From Pseudomonas faucium (lineage in GTDB: Bacteria > Pseudomonadota > Gammaproteobacteria > Pseudomonadales > Pseudomonadaceae): a DNA stretch of 64,000 nucleotides. Every line of letters starts with the position of its first letter. Positions within the stretch are counted from its first letter, which is position 1. The translations under genes and the position numbers were made by a program. The notes beneath the pieces were generated by a model that made no database searches, had not been told where the DNA came from, and saw only the letters and a list, made by a program, of their open reading frames with translations. The DNA is taken from the NCBI RefSeq assembly GCF_021602585.1, contig NZ_BQIP01000021.1:42721-106720 (forward strand), written 5' to 3'. Shown here in pieces: positions 7,395 through 16,085 of this stretch.

Positions 7395-8663
7395 TTAGAA
7401 GGTCGCCTTGACCTGCAGCCCCACTACCAGCGCGTTGTCGATGTCCTTCCCGGAGAACGCGCCCGGCTCGATGATGTACTGCACATCGGGCCGCAGGTTC
7501 AGCCACGGCGTGGCCTGGTAGCCATAGCTCAGTTCGATCAACTGCTCGGCGTTGTCGATGTTGGGGAACGGCTGCCCGGCATTGAACGCGGCATCTTCCA
7601 GCACGTCACGGCTGCGCGGGTTGGGCACGGCGCGGCCATAACCCAGCGCCACGGTGTCACGTGGGCGGCCGGCGAACGGCTTGGACAGCACCACGCCTGC
7701 GCCATACCACTTGGTGAACGGCGACGCCGCCTCGCTCGACGCCGAGTACTGGCCGAAGGCGTGCAGGCTGCGGCCCGGCGAGCCGGCATCGTTCCACACC
7801 GCCTGGTCGACCAGCAGGTAATGGCCGCCACGGCCGGACACTTGCTTGTCGCTGCCGATGCGCTTCACGTCGGAGCTGTCGTAGTAGTAACCCAACTTGT
7901 ATTCACCGGGCAGCTCGCCCTGCAGCTTGTACACCAGCTCCACCGGCAGCACGGTGCCAGTGGTGTGCTTGGGCCCCAGGTGCCAGGCGCGGCTGGAGTT
8001 GCCGTTGCTTTGCGGGTCGACGTTGAACGCCGCCACGCGCAGTTGCCAGGACGGCGACAGGTCGTACTTCACCCGCGCGCCGAGGTGGGCGTTGGGGTAG
8101 TTGGTCCAGCCGCTGCCGCCGGACATGTTCAGCGGATGGCCGCAGAAGCCGGCGTTCATGAAGTTGCACAGGATGCCGCTGTCCAGGCCGCCGAGGTCGT
8201 TGCCCATGGCCATGTAGCCGAGCTTGACGTTGAGCGCGGGGGTGAACAGGGTGCGCTCGTAACTCAGCTCGGTCAGGCGGGTGTACAGGCCACCGTAGTT
8301 TTCCTGGATCGGCAGGCGGTTGCCCACCAGGTCTTCCGAGGCGCTGTTGCCGCGGCGGTCGTTGATGGTCAGCTGGATTTTGCCGCCGTTGTCCAGGCCG
8401 TACAGCTTCGACAGGTCGAACTGCGCCCCCAGCTTGATGTTCTGCGAGTAGCGGGCCGAGCGGTGCAGGCCGCCATGGGCGTTGTAGGCGGTTTCACCGC
8501 TGTAGTCGCCGGTCAGCTTGACGCCGTCTTCCTCGAGCTGGTGGCGCAGGCCGCCCCAGTCGCCGGTCAGGGTGTTGCGGGTCATCAGGTCGCCATCGGC
8601 CAGGGCGGTGGTGCTGGCCAGGGCGAGAAGCAGGGGAGTCGTGAGGCGAAAAGCGGATGGCAT
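7395..8663 (-). CDS. OprB-family carbohydrate-selective outer-membrane porin
   Basis: 422 aa. A signal peptide of about 22 residues (MPSAFRLTTPLLLALASTTALA) leads into the mature protein, which has alternating beta strands, aromatic girdles and a C-terminal Phe (LQVKATF), the outer-membrane assembly signal. TGDWGGLRHQLEEDGVKL near the N-terminus is the OprB opening. OprB forms a 16-strand channel for sugars and related polyols. It lies downstream of a PQQ dehydrogenase on the same strand, so both probably serve periplasmic oxidation of the same sugar or cyclitol acid. A REPIN sits between the two genes. Confidence 0.9.
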   Translation of the reverse strand: MPSAFRLTTPLLLALASTTALADGDLMTRNTLTGDWGGLRHQLEEDGVKLTGDYSGETAYNAHGGLHRSARYSQNIKLGAQFDLSKLYGLDNGGKIQLTINDRRGNSASEDLVGNRLPIQENYGGLYTRLTELSYERTLFTPALNVKLGYMAMGNDLGGLDSGILCNFMNAGFCGHPLNMSGGSGWTNYPNAHLGARVKYDLSPSWQLRVAAFNVDPQSNGNSSRAWHLGPKHTTGTVLPVELVYKLQGELPGEYKLGYYYDSSDVKRIGSDKQVSGRGGHYLLVDQAVWNDAGSPGRSLHAFGQYSASSEAASPFTKWYGAGVVLSKPFAGRPRDTVALGYGRAVPNPRSRDVLEDAAFNAGQPFPNIDNAEQLIELSYGYQATPWLNLRPDVQYIIEPGAFSGKDIDNALVVGLQVKATF

Positions 8664-8690
8664 TGCGGGGTCTCTTTTTATCTTTCAGGG

Positions 8691-8747
8691 CCTCATCGCC
8701 GGCAAGCCGGCTCCCACAGGTGTGGGAGCCGGCTTGCCGGCGATGAG
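8691..8747. repeat. REPIN inside the dehydrogenase-porin transcription unit
   Basis: Two inverted REP units with almost no spacer (CCTCATCGCCGGCAAGCCGG ... CCGGCTTGCCGGCGATGAG) separate two genes read in the same direction, so the hairpin would be present in the mRNA. Confidence 0.85.
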
Positions 8748-8758
8748 AACGACGCGAT

Positions 8759-11176
8759 TTATGGCAGTGCGTAGGAAATCACATAGTCGCCACGGTCAGT
8801 CGACTGGCGGGCGCCACCGGCGGTGATGACCACGTACTGCTTGCCGGTCTTGGGCGAAACGTAGGTCATCGGGCCGCCCTGGCTGCCGACTGGCAGGCGC
8901 GCCTTCCAGATCTCGTTGCCGTTGCTGCTGTCGTAGGCGCGCAGGTAGAAGTCCTGGGTGCCGGCGATGAAGATCAGGCCGCCTTGGGTCGACAGGGTGC
9001 CGCCAAGGGTGGGCAGGCCGATCTTGATCGGCAGGTGCATGCGGATGCCCAGGGGGCCGGTGTCTTCCACGGTGCCGACCGGTACCTGCCAGGCCACCTG
9101 GCGGGTCTTCATGTCGATGGCGGTGAGGGTGCCGAACGGCGGCGCCTGGCACGGGATGCCGGCGACCGACAGGAAGCGGTTCTTGTTCACCGCATATGGG
9201 GTGCCCTTGAGCGGCACGGCGCCCATGCCGGTGTTCAGGGCCTCGCCACCGGAGGCGGCCGCGGCCTTGTTCTGCGACGGGATCATCTGGATCCACAGGC
9301 CCAGGCGCATGTCGTTGACGAAGATGAAGCCATGCACCGGGTCAGTGGAGATGCTGCCCCAGTTCATGCCGCCCAGCGAACCCGGGAAGCTCAGCGACAG
9401 GTCGGTGCCTGGCGCGGTGTACAGGCCGTCGTAGCGCATCTTCTTGAAGTCGATGCGGCACAGCAGTTGGTCATACGGGGTGGCGCCCCACATGTCCGAC
9501 TCGGTCAGGGTTTGCGCGCCGATCTGCGGCATGCCGACCGATTTCGGCTGGGTCGGGGAGTACGGCTCGTTGGGGATGTTGCTTGGCTTGACCGGCACTT
9601 CGTCGACCTGGGTCAGCGGCTTGCCGGTGGCGCGGTCGAGCACGTAGATCTGGCCAGCCTTGGTGCCGATCACCACCGCAGGCACGGTCTGGCCGTCGTC
9701 CTTGGTGAAGTCGATCAGGCTGGGCTGCATCGGCAGGTCGAAGTCCCACAGGTCGTTGTGCACGGTCTGGTACACCCACTTCTGGTTGCCGGTGGTGGCG
9801 TCCAGGGCCAGCACCGAAGCACCGTAGGTGTGGTCCAGGGTGTTGCGTTCAACGCCGTAGATGTCGGTGGACGAGGAGCCCATCGGCAGGAACAGGGTGT
9901 TCATCGCCGGGTCGTAGGACATCGGCGCCCAGCTGTTCGGGGTGCTGCGCACGTAGGTGCTGTCACCCTGCGGTGCCTGGCGATCCTCGGGGTTGCCCGG
10001 GTCGAAGGCCCAGCGCATTTGCCCGGTGATCACGTCGAAACCACGGATCACGCCACCTGGCATGTCGGTCTGGACGTTGTCGGCAACACGGCCGCCCACC
10101 ACCACGGTGGTACCGGCCATCAGCGGCGCCGACGACAGCTGGTAGTAGGAGTCCGGCACGTCACCCAGGCCTGCCTTGAGGTTGACCTGGCCGTTGTTGC
10201 CAAAGCCCTGGCAGAACTCGCCGTTGTCGGCGTCGACGGCGATCAGGCGGCCGTCGATGGTGTTGGTCAGCAGGCGACGCTGGCAGTTGGCGCCGGCCGG
10301 CACGCTGCCACCGGTGATCGGCGAGCTGTTCGGCTGGGTCGGCTGGGCGATGGCGGCGGTGGCGTCGAAATAGGCCATGCCGCGGCAACGCTGCCAGACC
10401 TTGGACTGGGCGTTGATGGCGTTCTTCCACAGCTCCTTGCCGGTGTCGGCGTCCAGCGCGATCAGGTTGTTGTGCGGGGTGCAGATGAACACCTTGTTGC
10501 CGATCTGCAGCGGGGTCAGCTGGTCTTCGGCACCGTTGCCGTCGCTGATGGCCACGTCACCGGTGTGGTAGGTCCAGGCCACCTTGAGCTTGTCGACGTT
10601 GTCGCGGTTGATCTGGTCGAGCGCGGCGAAGCGGCTGCCACCTTCGGTGTTGCCGTAGTGCGCCCAGTCTTTCTGCGCCTTGCCGGCTTCGACCGGGGTC
10701 ATGCCCGGGCCCTTGCCGTTGGGGGCGACGCTTGGGTGGGCAACGAACATGTTGCCGGCGGCGATCACCAGCACCACGGCCAGCACGCCGGCGATGCCGT
10801 AGGCACCGCGGCCGGCGCTGGCGCCGCTGGCGCGTGCCAGCAGCGGGTAGACCAGCGCCACCACCATGCCGATCGCGCCGAACATGAACAGGCGCGAGAA
10901 CAGCGGCCAGAACACCAGGCCGGTGTCGACCACTGCCCAGATCGCGGTACCGAGCAGAAAGGCTGCGTACAGCCAGGCGCCGGCCTTCTTGCGGCGGGCG
11001 ATGAGCACACCGGCGATGGCCATCGCCAGGCCGCCGATCAGGAAGTACCAGGAACCGCCCAGGCCGGCCAGCTTGACGCCGCCAGCGGCGAGGAGCAGGC
11101 CGAGCAGGGCGATGACCACGCCCAGGCCGACCAGGAGGATTTTTGTGGCGCCAGCGGCGCGCGGTGTTTCGTTCAT
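8759..11176 (-). CDS. Membrane-bound PQQ-dependent dehydrogenase, glucose/quinate/shikimate family
   Basis: 805 aa. Five hydrophobic helices occupy the first ~145 residues (quinone-reducing anchor). The periplasmic eight-bladed PQQ propeller follows, starting at KDWAHYGNTEGGSRFAAL and DQINRDNVDKLKVAWTYHTG and showing repeated tryptophan-docking blades such as ALDADTGKELWK, ALDATTGNQKWVYQ and ILDRATGKPL-type turns. The enzyme oxidises a sugar or cyclitol acid in the periplasm and passes electrons to ubiquinone. Glucose (Gcd) and quinate/shikimate (QuiA) enzymes cannot be separated by eye. The neighbouring OprB and an ArgE-like gene recall, from memory only, the quinate locus of P. putida. ATG at 11176. 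Confidence 0.9.
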   Translation of the reverse strand: MNETPRAAGATKILLVGLGVVIALLGLLLAAGGVKLAGLGGSWYFLIGGLAMAIAGVLIARRKKAGAWLYAAFLLGTAIWAVVDTGLVFWPLFSRLFMFGAIGMVVALVYPLLARASGASAGRGAYGIAGVLAVVLVIAAGNMFVAHPSVAPNGKGPGMTPVEAGKAQKDWAHYGNTEGGSRFAALDQINRDNVDKLKVAWTYHTGDVAISDGNGAEDQLTPLQIGNKVFICTPHNNLIALDADTGKELWKNAINAQSKVWQRCRGMAYFDATAAIAQPTQPNSSPITGGSVPAGANCQRRLLTNTIDGRLIAVDADNGEFCQGFGNNGQVNLKAGLGDVPDSYYQLSSAPLMAGTTVVVGGRVADNVQTDMPGGVIRGFDVITGQMRWAFDPGNPEDRQAPQGDSTYVRSTPNSWAPMSYDPAMNTLFLPMGSSSTDIYGVERNTLDHTYGASVLALDATTGNQKWVYQTVHNDLWDFDLPMQPSLIDFTKDDGQTVPAVVIGTKAGQIYVLDRATGKPLTQVDEVPVKPSNIPNEPYSPTQPKSVGMPQIGAQTLTESDMWGATPYDQLLCRIDFKKMRYDGLYTAPGTDLSLSFPGSLGGMNWGSISTDPVHGFIFVNDMRLGLWIQMIPSQNKAAAASGGEALNTGMGAVPLKGTPYAVNKNRFLSVAGIPCQAPPFGTLTAIDMKTRQVAWQVPVGTVEDTGPLGIRMHLPIKIGLPTLGGTLSTQGGLIFIAGTQDFYLRAYDSSNGNEIWKARLPVGSQGGPMTYVSPKTGKQYVVITAGGARQSTDRGDYVISYALP

Positions 11177-11217
11177 GCCAGGGATCTCAGCAGGTGGAAT
11201 GCGCGCAGTTTAAGCCC

Positions 11218-11241
11218 TTAGCAAGCTAATTAACAAGTTAG
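11218..11241. promoter_or_regulatory. Two abutting 12-bp palindromes upstream of the PQQ dehydrogenase
   Basis: TTAGCAAGCTAA (perfect palindrome, 11218-11229) is directly followed by TTAACAAGTTAG (near-perfect, 11230-11241), lying 42-65 bp before the ATG in an AT-rich stretch. The size and symmetry fit a dimeric regulator with two sites (MarR- or TetR-like), but no such regulator is encoded nearby. The rest of 11177-11383 shows nothing further. Confidence 0.45.
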
Positions 11242-11383
11242 TACATAATCTTGTGAGGCTGATTGTCGCAGGCTTGAACTTGCGGGTTTGTCGCGAAAAG
11301 TTTAGATCAGGCAGTGAACAATGCTTTAAAAGCAGGTGTTTGTTGGTGTTCCGAGCGCTGCTCAGACTTTTGTATTAGGCACC

Positions 11384-11414
11384 AAAGGGCCTGCCGCAAG
11401 CAGGCCCCTTTTCT
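11384..11414. terminator. Intrinsic terminator, probably bidirectional
   Basis: AAAGGGCCTGC-CGCAA-GCAGGCCCCTTTT forms a GC stem with a T-run on the plus strand and a weaker one (CCCTTT) on the minus strand. It lies just after the TonB receptor gene, which reads on the minus strand. Confidence 0.65.
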
Positions 11415-11417
11415 TGC

Positions 11418-13622
11418 CTAGAACTGATAGGTGCCGGTGAGGATGGCCGCCCGGCTGGCGCCATACTCGACGGCCGACGAACGTGCGGCGTTGCCGTTCT
11501 GCTGACGCACGCGCTCCACGTAGGCTTTGTCGAACAGGTTGTTGACGTTCAACTGCAGGTCGAGCTGGCGGTTGACCCGGTACCCGACCATGGCGTGGTG
11601 CAGCCAGTAGGCATCGAGCTTGGCGTTGGTGCTGGAGGTGACGTTGCGTTCGCTGACATAGCGGGCGCCATAGCCGAAGGTCCACGTGGGGGTGAGCTGG
11701 TAGGTGGTCCACAGGTTCAGCGAACGCGGCGGGGTATTGCCCAGCGCCTGGCCCTTGCTGGCGAAGCCGTTGCTACCTGCGGCCGCCTTGAGGGTTTCGC
11801 TGTCGAGGAAGGTGTAGTTGGCGAATACCGTCCAGCGTTCGCTCAGGTGGCCCGTGAGCCCCAGTTCCAGGCCCTGTACGCGTTGTTTGCCGGACAGCAC
11901 GGTGGAACCGTCCGCCAGCGTTTCGCGGGCGTTGCTCTTGACGATATGAAACAGCGCGGCGTCCAGCTCCAGTCGCTGGTCGAGCATCAGCCATTTGCTG
12001 CCCAGTTCCCAGGTCTGATTCCTTTCCGGCGCGAGCCCTTCGGTGGTTGCACTCAGGCCCCGCGCGTTACTGGCCAGTGACTCGGCCGAAGGGTTGAAGG
12101 AGGTGCCCCAGGCAAGGTAGACGCGCCCGTGTTCGGTGGGTTTGTAGACCAGCCCGGCCCGGCTGCTGACGGTATGGTCGAGGCTGTCGAAGGCCGAGGT
12201 GCGCTCGTGGGCCGGGGAGTACCCCTTGGCGCTGCCGGCGAAGCGGTCGTGGCGCAGGCTCAGGTGCAGGTCCCAGCGCTCGTTCAAGGCGATGCTGTCG
12301 AACAGGTAGAGGGCCTGGTTGTCCAGCGCGGTTTCGGTGTAGCCCGAAACCGCCTTTTGCACGGGGCCGCTCCAGTAACCGGGCGGGTTCTTCAGCGGGT
12401 AGCCGTTGGCGGGGTAGCGCGGGGTGCCCAGGCCATGGTTGTAGGTTTTCAGCGCCAGCGTTTCGCGTGACAGCTCCACGCCCATCACCCAGTCATGTTC
12501 CAGGCCCAGCAGCCGGTGGTGGCCACGCAGGCTGGTCTGGCTGATCCACATCTGCGTGGTGGCGTCGCGGCCGTAGCCCTGCGGGCCGGCAGGCAGGTAA
12601 CGCCCAGGGGGCAAACCGCGGGTGCTGACGTGGGAGGCAGAGACCACGGTGTCACGCCTGAGCTGGCTGTAGCGGGTCAACTGCTGCAGCTGCAGTTGTT
12701 CGTTGAAGTCATGTTGCAGATCGAGCGTCAGCTGGTTCTGCTCGATGTGCTCCTTGTCGAGGTTCTTCCAGCCGAAGTACTGGTCGCGCTCGACACCCGC
12801 CAGGCGCTTGCCGTCCAGCGCCGGCACGCCGTAGTCGGGCAGGTTGTCGTCGACCTGGTGCAAGGCGCTCAGGGTCAGCCAGGTGGCGTCACTCAGGCCC
12901 AGTTGCAGGGCCGGGGCTATGCCCCAGCGCTGCTGGTCGATGCCGGGGCGGCCGGGCACTTCGTTGCGGTGCGCCATCAGGTTGAGGCGTGCCGCGCTGC
13001 CTTGGCCGACAGCGGCCAGCGGCTGGTTGCTGTCCAGGGTCAGGCGTTGATAGCTGGCGCTGCCGAGGCTGCCGCCCAGGCGGGTGAAGGCCTGGTGGTC
13101 GGGCTGCTTGCTGATGAGGTTGATGTTGCCGCCGGTGGCGCCGGCGCCGCCGAACACTGAGCTGGGGCCTTTGATCACCTCTACCTGTTCGAGGTTGAAG
13201 GTGTCGGAGCGCGTGGTCTGGGCGCTGTCGCGCAAGCCGTCGACCTGGATGCTGTTGCTCGCCGAAAAGCCGCGGATGTTGATGTTGTCGCCAGAGCCGC
13301 CACCGCCTTCACCGGCGTTGAAGGTGATGCCGGAAACATTCGACAGCACCTGGCGCAAGCCCAGCGCCTGCTGCTGGGCAAGCACCGGGGCCGGGACCAC
13401 GGTGATGGTCTGCGGGGTGTCGAGCAAGGGGGCCAGTTGCTTGATCGACGCGGAGCGTTCGGTACGGGGGCTGGTCGAGGCGGGCGCGTTGACCTGCGTC
13501 TCTTCAAGCTCGATCAAGGGTTGCACGGCGAGGGCATTGCCACACAGGGAGGCGGCGCCCAGGCCAAGGGCGGAACTGCGCAGCGCGCTGCGAAGGGTGC
13601 GATCGGTTGTAAGGTGGTGCAT
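11418..13622 (-). CDS. TonB-dependent siderophore receptor
   Basis: 734 aa from the ATG at 13622 (signal peptide ending near NALA). The plug domain contains TPQTITVVPAPVLAQQ, the NVSGITFNAGEGG segment, FSASNSIQVDGLRDS and VEVIKGPSSVFGGAGATGGN, all standard for ferric-siderophore receptors; the 22-strand barrel follows and ends in GTYQF. It would import a ferric siderophore into the periplasm with TonB energy. I see no convincing Fur box upstream. The small cupin gene 125 bp upstream on the same strand may be its partner. Ribosome binding site is weak (GGAC 10-13 bases upstream), so the start has some doubt. Confidence 0.9.
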   Translation of the reverse strand: MHHLTTDRTLRSALRSSALGLGAASLCGNALAVQPLIELEETQVNAPASTSPRTERSASIKQLAPLLDTPQTITVVPAPVLAQQQALGLRQVLSNVSGITFNAGEGGGGSGDNINIRGFSASNSIQVDGLRDSAQTTRSDTFNLEQVEVIKGPSSVFGGAGATGGNINLISKQPDHQAFTRLGGSLGSASYQRLTLDSNQPLAAVGQGSAARLNLMAHRNEVPGRPGIDQQRWGIAPALQLGLSDATWLTLSALHQVDDNLPDYGVPALDGKRLAGVERDQYFGWKNLDKEHIEQNQLTLDLQHDFNEQLQLQQLTRYSQLRRDTVVSASHVSTRGLPPGRYLPAGPQGYGRDATTQMWISQTSLRGHHRLLGLEHDWVMGVELSRETLALKTYNHGLGTPRYPANGYPLKNPPGYWSGPVQKAVSGYTETALDNQALYLFDSIALNERWDLHLSLRHDRFAGSAKGYSPAHERTSAFDSLDHTVSSRAGLVYKPTEHGRVYLAWGTSFNPSAESLASNARGLSATTEGLAPERNQTWELGSKWLMLDQRLELDAALFHIVKSNARETLADGSTVLSGKQRVQGLELGLTGHLSERWTVFANYTFLDSETLKAAAGSNGFASKGQALGNTPPRSLNLWTTYQLTPTWTFGYGARYVSERNVTSSTNAKLDAYWLHHAMVGYRVNRQLDLQLNVNNLFDKAYVERVRQQNGNAARSSAVEYGASRAAILTGTYQF

Positions 13623-13747
13623 GCGTGAATGTCCAGCGTTGGTGAGTGAAGCCGGGCTGTGAGTGGTTTTCACAGGCGAGCGGGGGCACTGCGCCATGGC
13701 CAAGGGCCGCGCAGGGGGGTCAAGGAAAAGAAGTCGGGGCGATCAGG

Positions 13748-14101
13748 TCAGCTGGCAGGCCAGGGCGCTGCGGTGCCGTAGAACACGGCTAGCCAAACGG
13801 TATGGCTGCCCTGGGCGGTCCACTCCACGCGGTGCCGGCAGTGGGCCGGGATGTCCAGGCAATCGCCGGGTGCCAGCAGCCGGGTGTGGGATTCATGCTC
13901 CAGGCGCAGGCCGGCACTGCCGCTCAGCAGCAGGATCCATTCGTTTTCGGGCTGGTCGTACCAGAAGCCGGGCGGGCTGCACTGGCCGCTGGAAACGATG
14001 CGTTCGATACGCAACCCAGGGCGCTTGAGCAGGTCGTCGACCCACTCCGGCGCGGCGGGGTTGCAGGAAGGGAGAGGGGTCAGGAGGTTGGAGGGTGTCA
14101 T
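13748..14101 (-). CDS. Small cupin-domain protein
   Basis: 117 aa, a single cupin barrel: ENEWILLLSGSAGLRLEHES is the first cupin motif region and LLAPGDCLDIPAHCRHRVEW the second, with the metal-site His residues partly present (DIPAHCRHRV). Similar one-domain cupins in Pseudomonas end in AVFYG as here and have no known function. The start was set at ATG 14101 (GAG about 10 bases upstream); an ATG at 14128 is possible but has no binding site. It is upstream of, and in line with, the TonB receptor gene. Confidence 0.75.
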   Translation of the reverse strand: MTPSNLLTPLPSCNPAAPEWVDDLLKRPGLRIERIVSSGQCSPPGFWYDQPENEWILLLSGSAGLRLEHESHTRLLAPGDCLDIPAHCRHRVEWTAQGSHTVWLAVFYGTAAPWPAS

Positions 14102-14246
14102 AGGGAATCTCGCTCTACAGGAGTTCATTCACTATGGACTTCATCGAAAATCGGCGCGCCTCATGGGCACCTACTCAGCGTGTAGGACTTTTCTGAGGCG
14201 CTAGGCAAAAGGATACATATGGACAAGCTTCTGCCGATCCTGCGCG

Positions 14247-14858
14247 TTATCGGCTGAGCGGCAAGGCCACGCCAATCAGCGCGAACAGGCTGCCGCAGCA
14301 GCGGTTGAAGCCCTTGCCGCCCTTGGCCAGCCAGGGGCGCACGCGAAATGCCATCCGTGCCAGCAGGTACTCGACCACGAACTCCACGCTGGCGAAAGTC
14401 GCCGCCATGATCACGAACTGCAGCAGCAACCCGCGATGCGGGTCGAGAAACTGCGGCAGGAATGCGCCATAGAACAACAGCACCTTGGGGTTGGCCACTG
14501 CCGACAGCAGGCCCTGGCGGAACAGGTCTGCATTGCCCAGGCTGGCCGTGCGCTGGCTGGCCTCCAGCTGCAAGGCCGGGCTGCGCCAGAGCTGGATGCC
14601 GAGCCACAGCAGATAGGCCCCGCCCACCCATTTGAGCACGGTCAGCAACGAAGCCGAGGCTTGCAGCAGGGCGCTCAAACCGAACATGGCCAAGGCAATC
14701 AGGGCACTGAAGCCGAACACCCCGCCGACAATGGTGAACAAGGTGCGCCGGGCGCCATACAGCGCACCGTGGGTCAGGGCCAGCAAGCTGTTGGGGCCGG
14801 GGGTGAGCGACAGGCCGATGCTCGCCAGCAGATAGAGGAGCCAGGTATCCAGTGCCAT
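14247..14858 (-). CDS. LysE/RhtB-family amino-acid exporter
   Basis: 203 aa with six hydrophobic segments and the family signature LSLTPGPNSLLALTHGALYG at residues ~16-35; FRQGLLSAVANPKVLLFYGA is the second conserved block. LysE-family proteins export amino acids or homoserine lactone. It is divergent from a GATase1-AraC regulator, and a 21-bp-phased direct repeat lies 59-94 bp before its ATG, the position expected for activation by that regulator. Confidence 0.9.
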   Translation of the reverse strand: MALDTWLLYLLASIGLSLTPGPNSLLALTHGALYGARRTLFTIVGGVFGFSALIALAMFGLSALLQASASLLTVLKWVGGAYLLWLGIQLWRSPALQLEASQRTASLGNADLFRQGLLSAVANPKVLLFYGAFLPQFLDPHRGLLLQFVIMAATFASVEFVVEYLLARMAFRVRPWLAKGGKGFNRCCGSLFALIGVALPLSR

Positions 14859-14916
14859 GGAAAATGCCTTGAGTTCGAGATGGCTGCCAGTTTAAGGGAC
14901 GGCGCGCGATGCCGAG

Positions 14917-14952
14917 GGTATTATCTGGACATTCCATGGTGTTATCTGGACA
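14917..14952 (+). promoter_or_regulatory. AraC-type direct-repeat operator, 21-bp phasing
   Basis: GGTATTATCTGGACA (14917-14931) and GGTGTTATCTGGACA (14938-14952) match at 14 of 15 bases with starts exactly 21 bp apart, two turns of the helix. AraC-family regulators with two HTH motifs per monomer bind such direct repeats. The site is 9 bp before the regulator's own ATG and faces the exporter gene, so autoregulation plus exporter activation is likely. Confidence 0.65.
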
Positions 14953-14960
14953 CGCCGGTC

Positions 14961-15923
14961 ATGACCCCCGATATCCGCTTGCTGGTTCTGCCGTTGCCGG
15001 ACTTTGCCCTGCTGCCCTTTGGCGCCTTTCTCGACAAGCTGCGTTTCAGTGCAGACGATGAGGACTACAGCCGACAGCGCTATTGCGCCTGGACACTCGG
15101 CGGCTTGGCCGGTGAACCGGTGGTGTCGAGCAGCGGGGCGGTGCTGCAGGTCGAGGCCATTGCCGAGCAGCGCCTGGCCGACTACGACTACCTGGTGCTG
15201 TTTGGCGGTCGCAATGCCGAGGCAACGGCGCGGTTGGCGGGGCAGTACAAAGGCCTGCTCAAGCGCGCAGCCCGGGCCGGCGTGAAGCTGGTCGGCATCG
15301 ACAATGCGGCGTTCCTGCTGGCGGCCTGCGGCTTGCTGGACGGGCACAAGGTGGTGGTGCACTGGCGGCACGAGGCCGAGTTTCGCGCCAGCTTCCCCCA
15401 CCTGGAGCTGCTGCCCGAGCAGTTGTACTGCATCGACGGGGCGCGCATCACCTGCGCGGGAGGCACTGCGGCCATCGACCTGGCGGTCGAGCTGTTGTCA
15501 CGCAGCTGTGGGCGCGCGCGTGCGCTCAAGGGGTTGGCCGACATGCTGGTGGACGAATCCAGGGACAGCCGCCATGCCTTGCGCTCGCTGGAGGCCGGCC
15601 CAGGCCAGGGGCGCCAGGTGCAGCGCGCCCTGGCACTGATGCGTCATCACCTGGCAGCGCGCTTCTCCATCGAGCAGCTGGCGCTGGATCTGGGCATCAG
15701 CCGACGCCAGCTGGACCGCCAGTTCCAGGCCAGCCATGGCATGAGCGCCAAGGCCTGGTGGCAGGAGATGCGCCTGCAGCAGGCGCGCTGGCGGTTGCTC
15801 AACTCCAGCCACAGCCTGGGGCAGATTGCCGACGAGGTAGGGCTGGGCGATGCCAGCTACCTGGGGCGCTGCGTGCGCCGGCGTTTTGGTTGCACGGCGC
15901 TGGCGTTGCGCAGGGGCGCTTGA
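14961..15923 (+). CDS. GlxA-family regulator: GATase1-like domain plus AraC HTH
   Basis: 320 aa. Residues ~1-190 form a DJ-1/PfpI (class I glutamine amidotransferase-like) domain: DYDYLVLFGGRN, KLVGIDNAAFLLAACGLLDG and the elbow region where a Cys would sit in enzymes is not clearly conserved. Residues ~220-320 are an AraC domain with two HTHs (SIEQLALDLGISRRQLDRQF and LGQIADEVGLGDASYLGRCV). In pseudomonads this architecture includes ArgR, GbdR and CdhR, which respond to amino acids and quaternary amines. The likely target is the divergent LysE exporter. No leader ribosome site is evident because the operator runs up to the start. Confidence 0.9.
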   Translation: MTPDIRLLVLPLPDFALLPFGAFLDKLRFSADDEDYSRQRYCAWTLGGLAGEPVVSSSGAVLQVEAIAEQRLADYDYLVLFGGRNAEATARLAGQYKGLLKRAARAGVKLVGIDNAAFLLAACGLLDGHKVVVHWRHEAEFRASFPHLELLPEQLYCIDGARITCAGGTAAIDLAVELLSRSCGRARALKGLADMLVDESRDSRHALRSLEAGPGQGRQVQRALALMRHHLAARFSIEQLALDLGISRRQLDRQFQASHGMSAKAWWQEMRLQQARWRLLNSSHSLGQIADEVGLGDASYLGRCVRRRFGCTALALRRGA

Positions 15924-15954
15924 GGGCACAGAGGCTAGAGCTTGTGGGGTATTC

Positions 15955-16049
15955 GTGGGAGCGGGCTTGCCCCGCGAAGAGGCACGCCCATACACCTGCG
16001 TTGCTTGGCACGGGCTGCGCCCGTGTTCGCGGGGCAAGCCCGCTCCCAC
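15955..16049. repeat. REPIN, second REP subtype
   Basis: GTGGGAGCGGGCTTGCCCCG at 15955 pairs with CGGGGCAAGCCCGCTCCCAC at the far end; a smaller stem (CACGGGC/GCCCGTG) lies inside. The core differs from the GCCGGCTTGCCGGC subtype. It lies between convergent genes. Confidence 0.85.
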
Positions 16050-16085
16050 AATCAAGGCGCTTGCGCAGCATAAAGCACAGCTTGC

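Noticed and set aside
8984-11221. 745-codon open frame on the plus strand
   Set aside because: It is the complement of the PQQ dehydrogenase gene. High third-position GC keeps the opposite frame open, and the translation is low-complexity (VQ/AG-rich) with no motif.
15301-15500. Enzymatic activity of the GATase1 domain in the regulator
   Set aside because: The nucleophile elbow Cys typical of amidotransferases is not clearly in place; in this regulator family the domain senses ligands.
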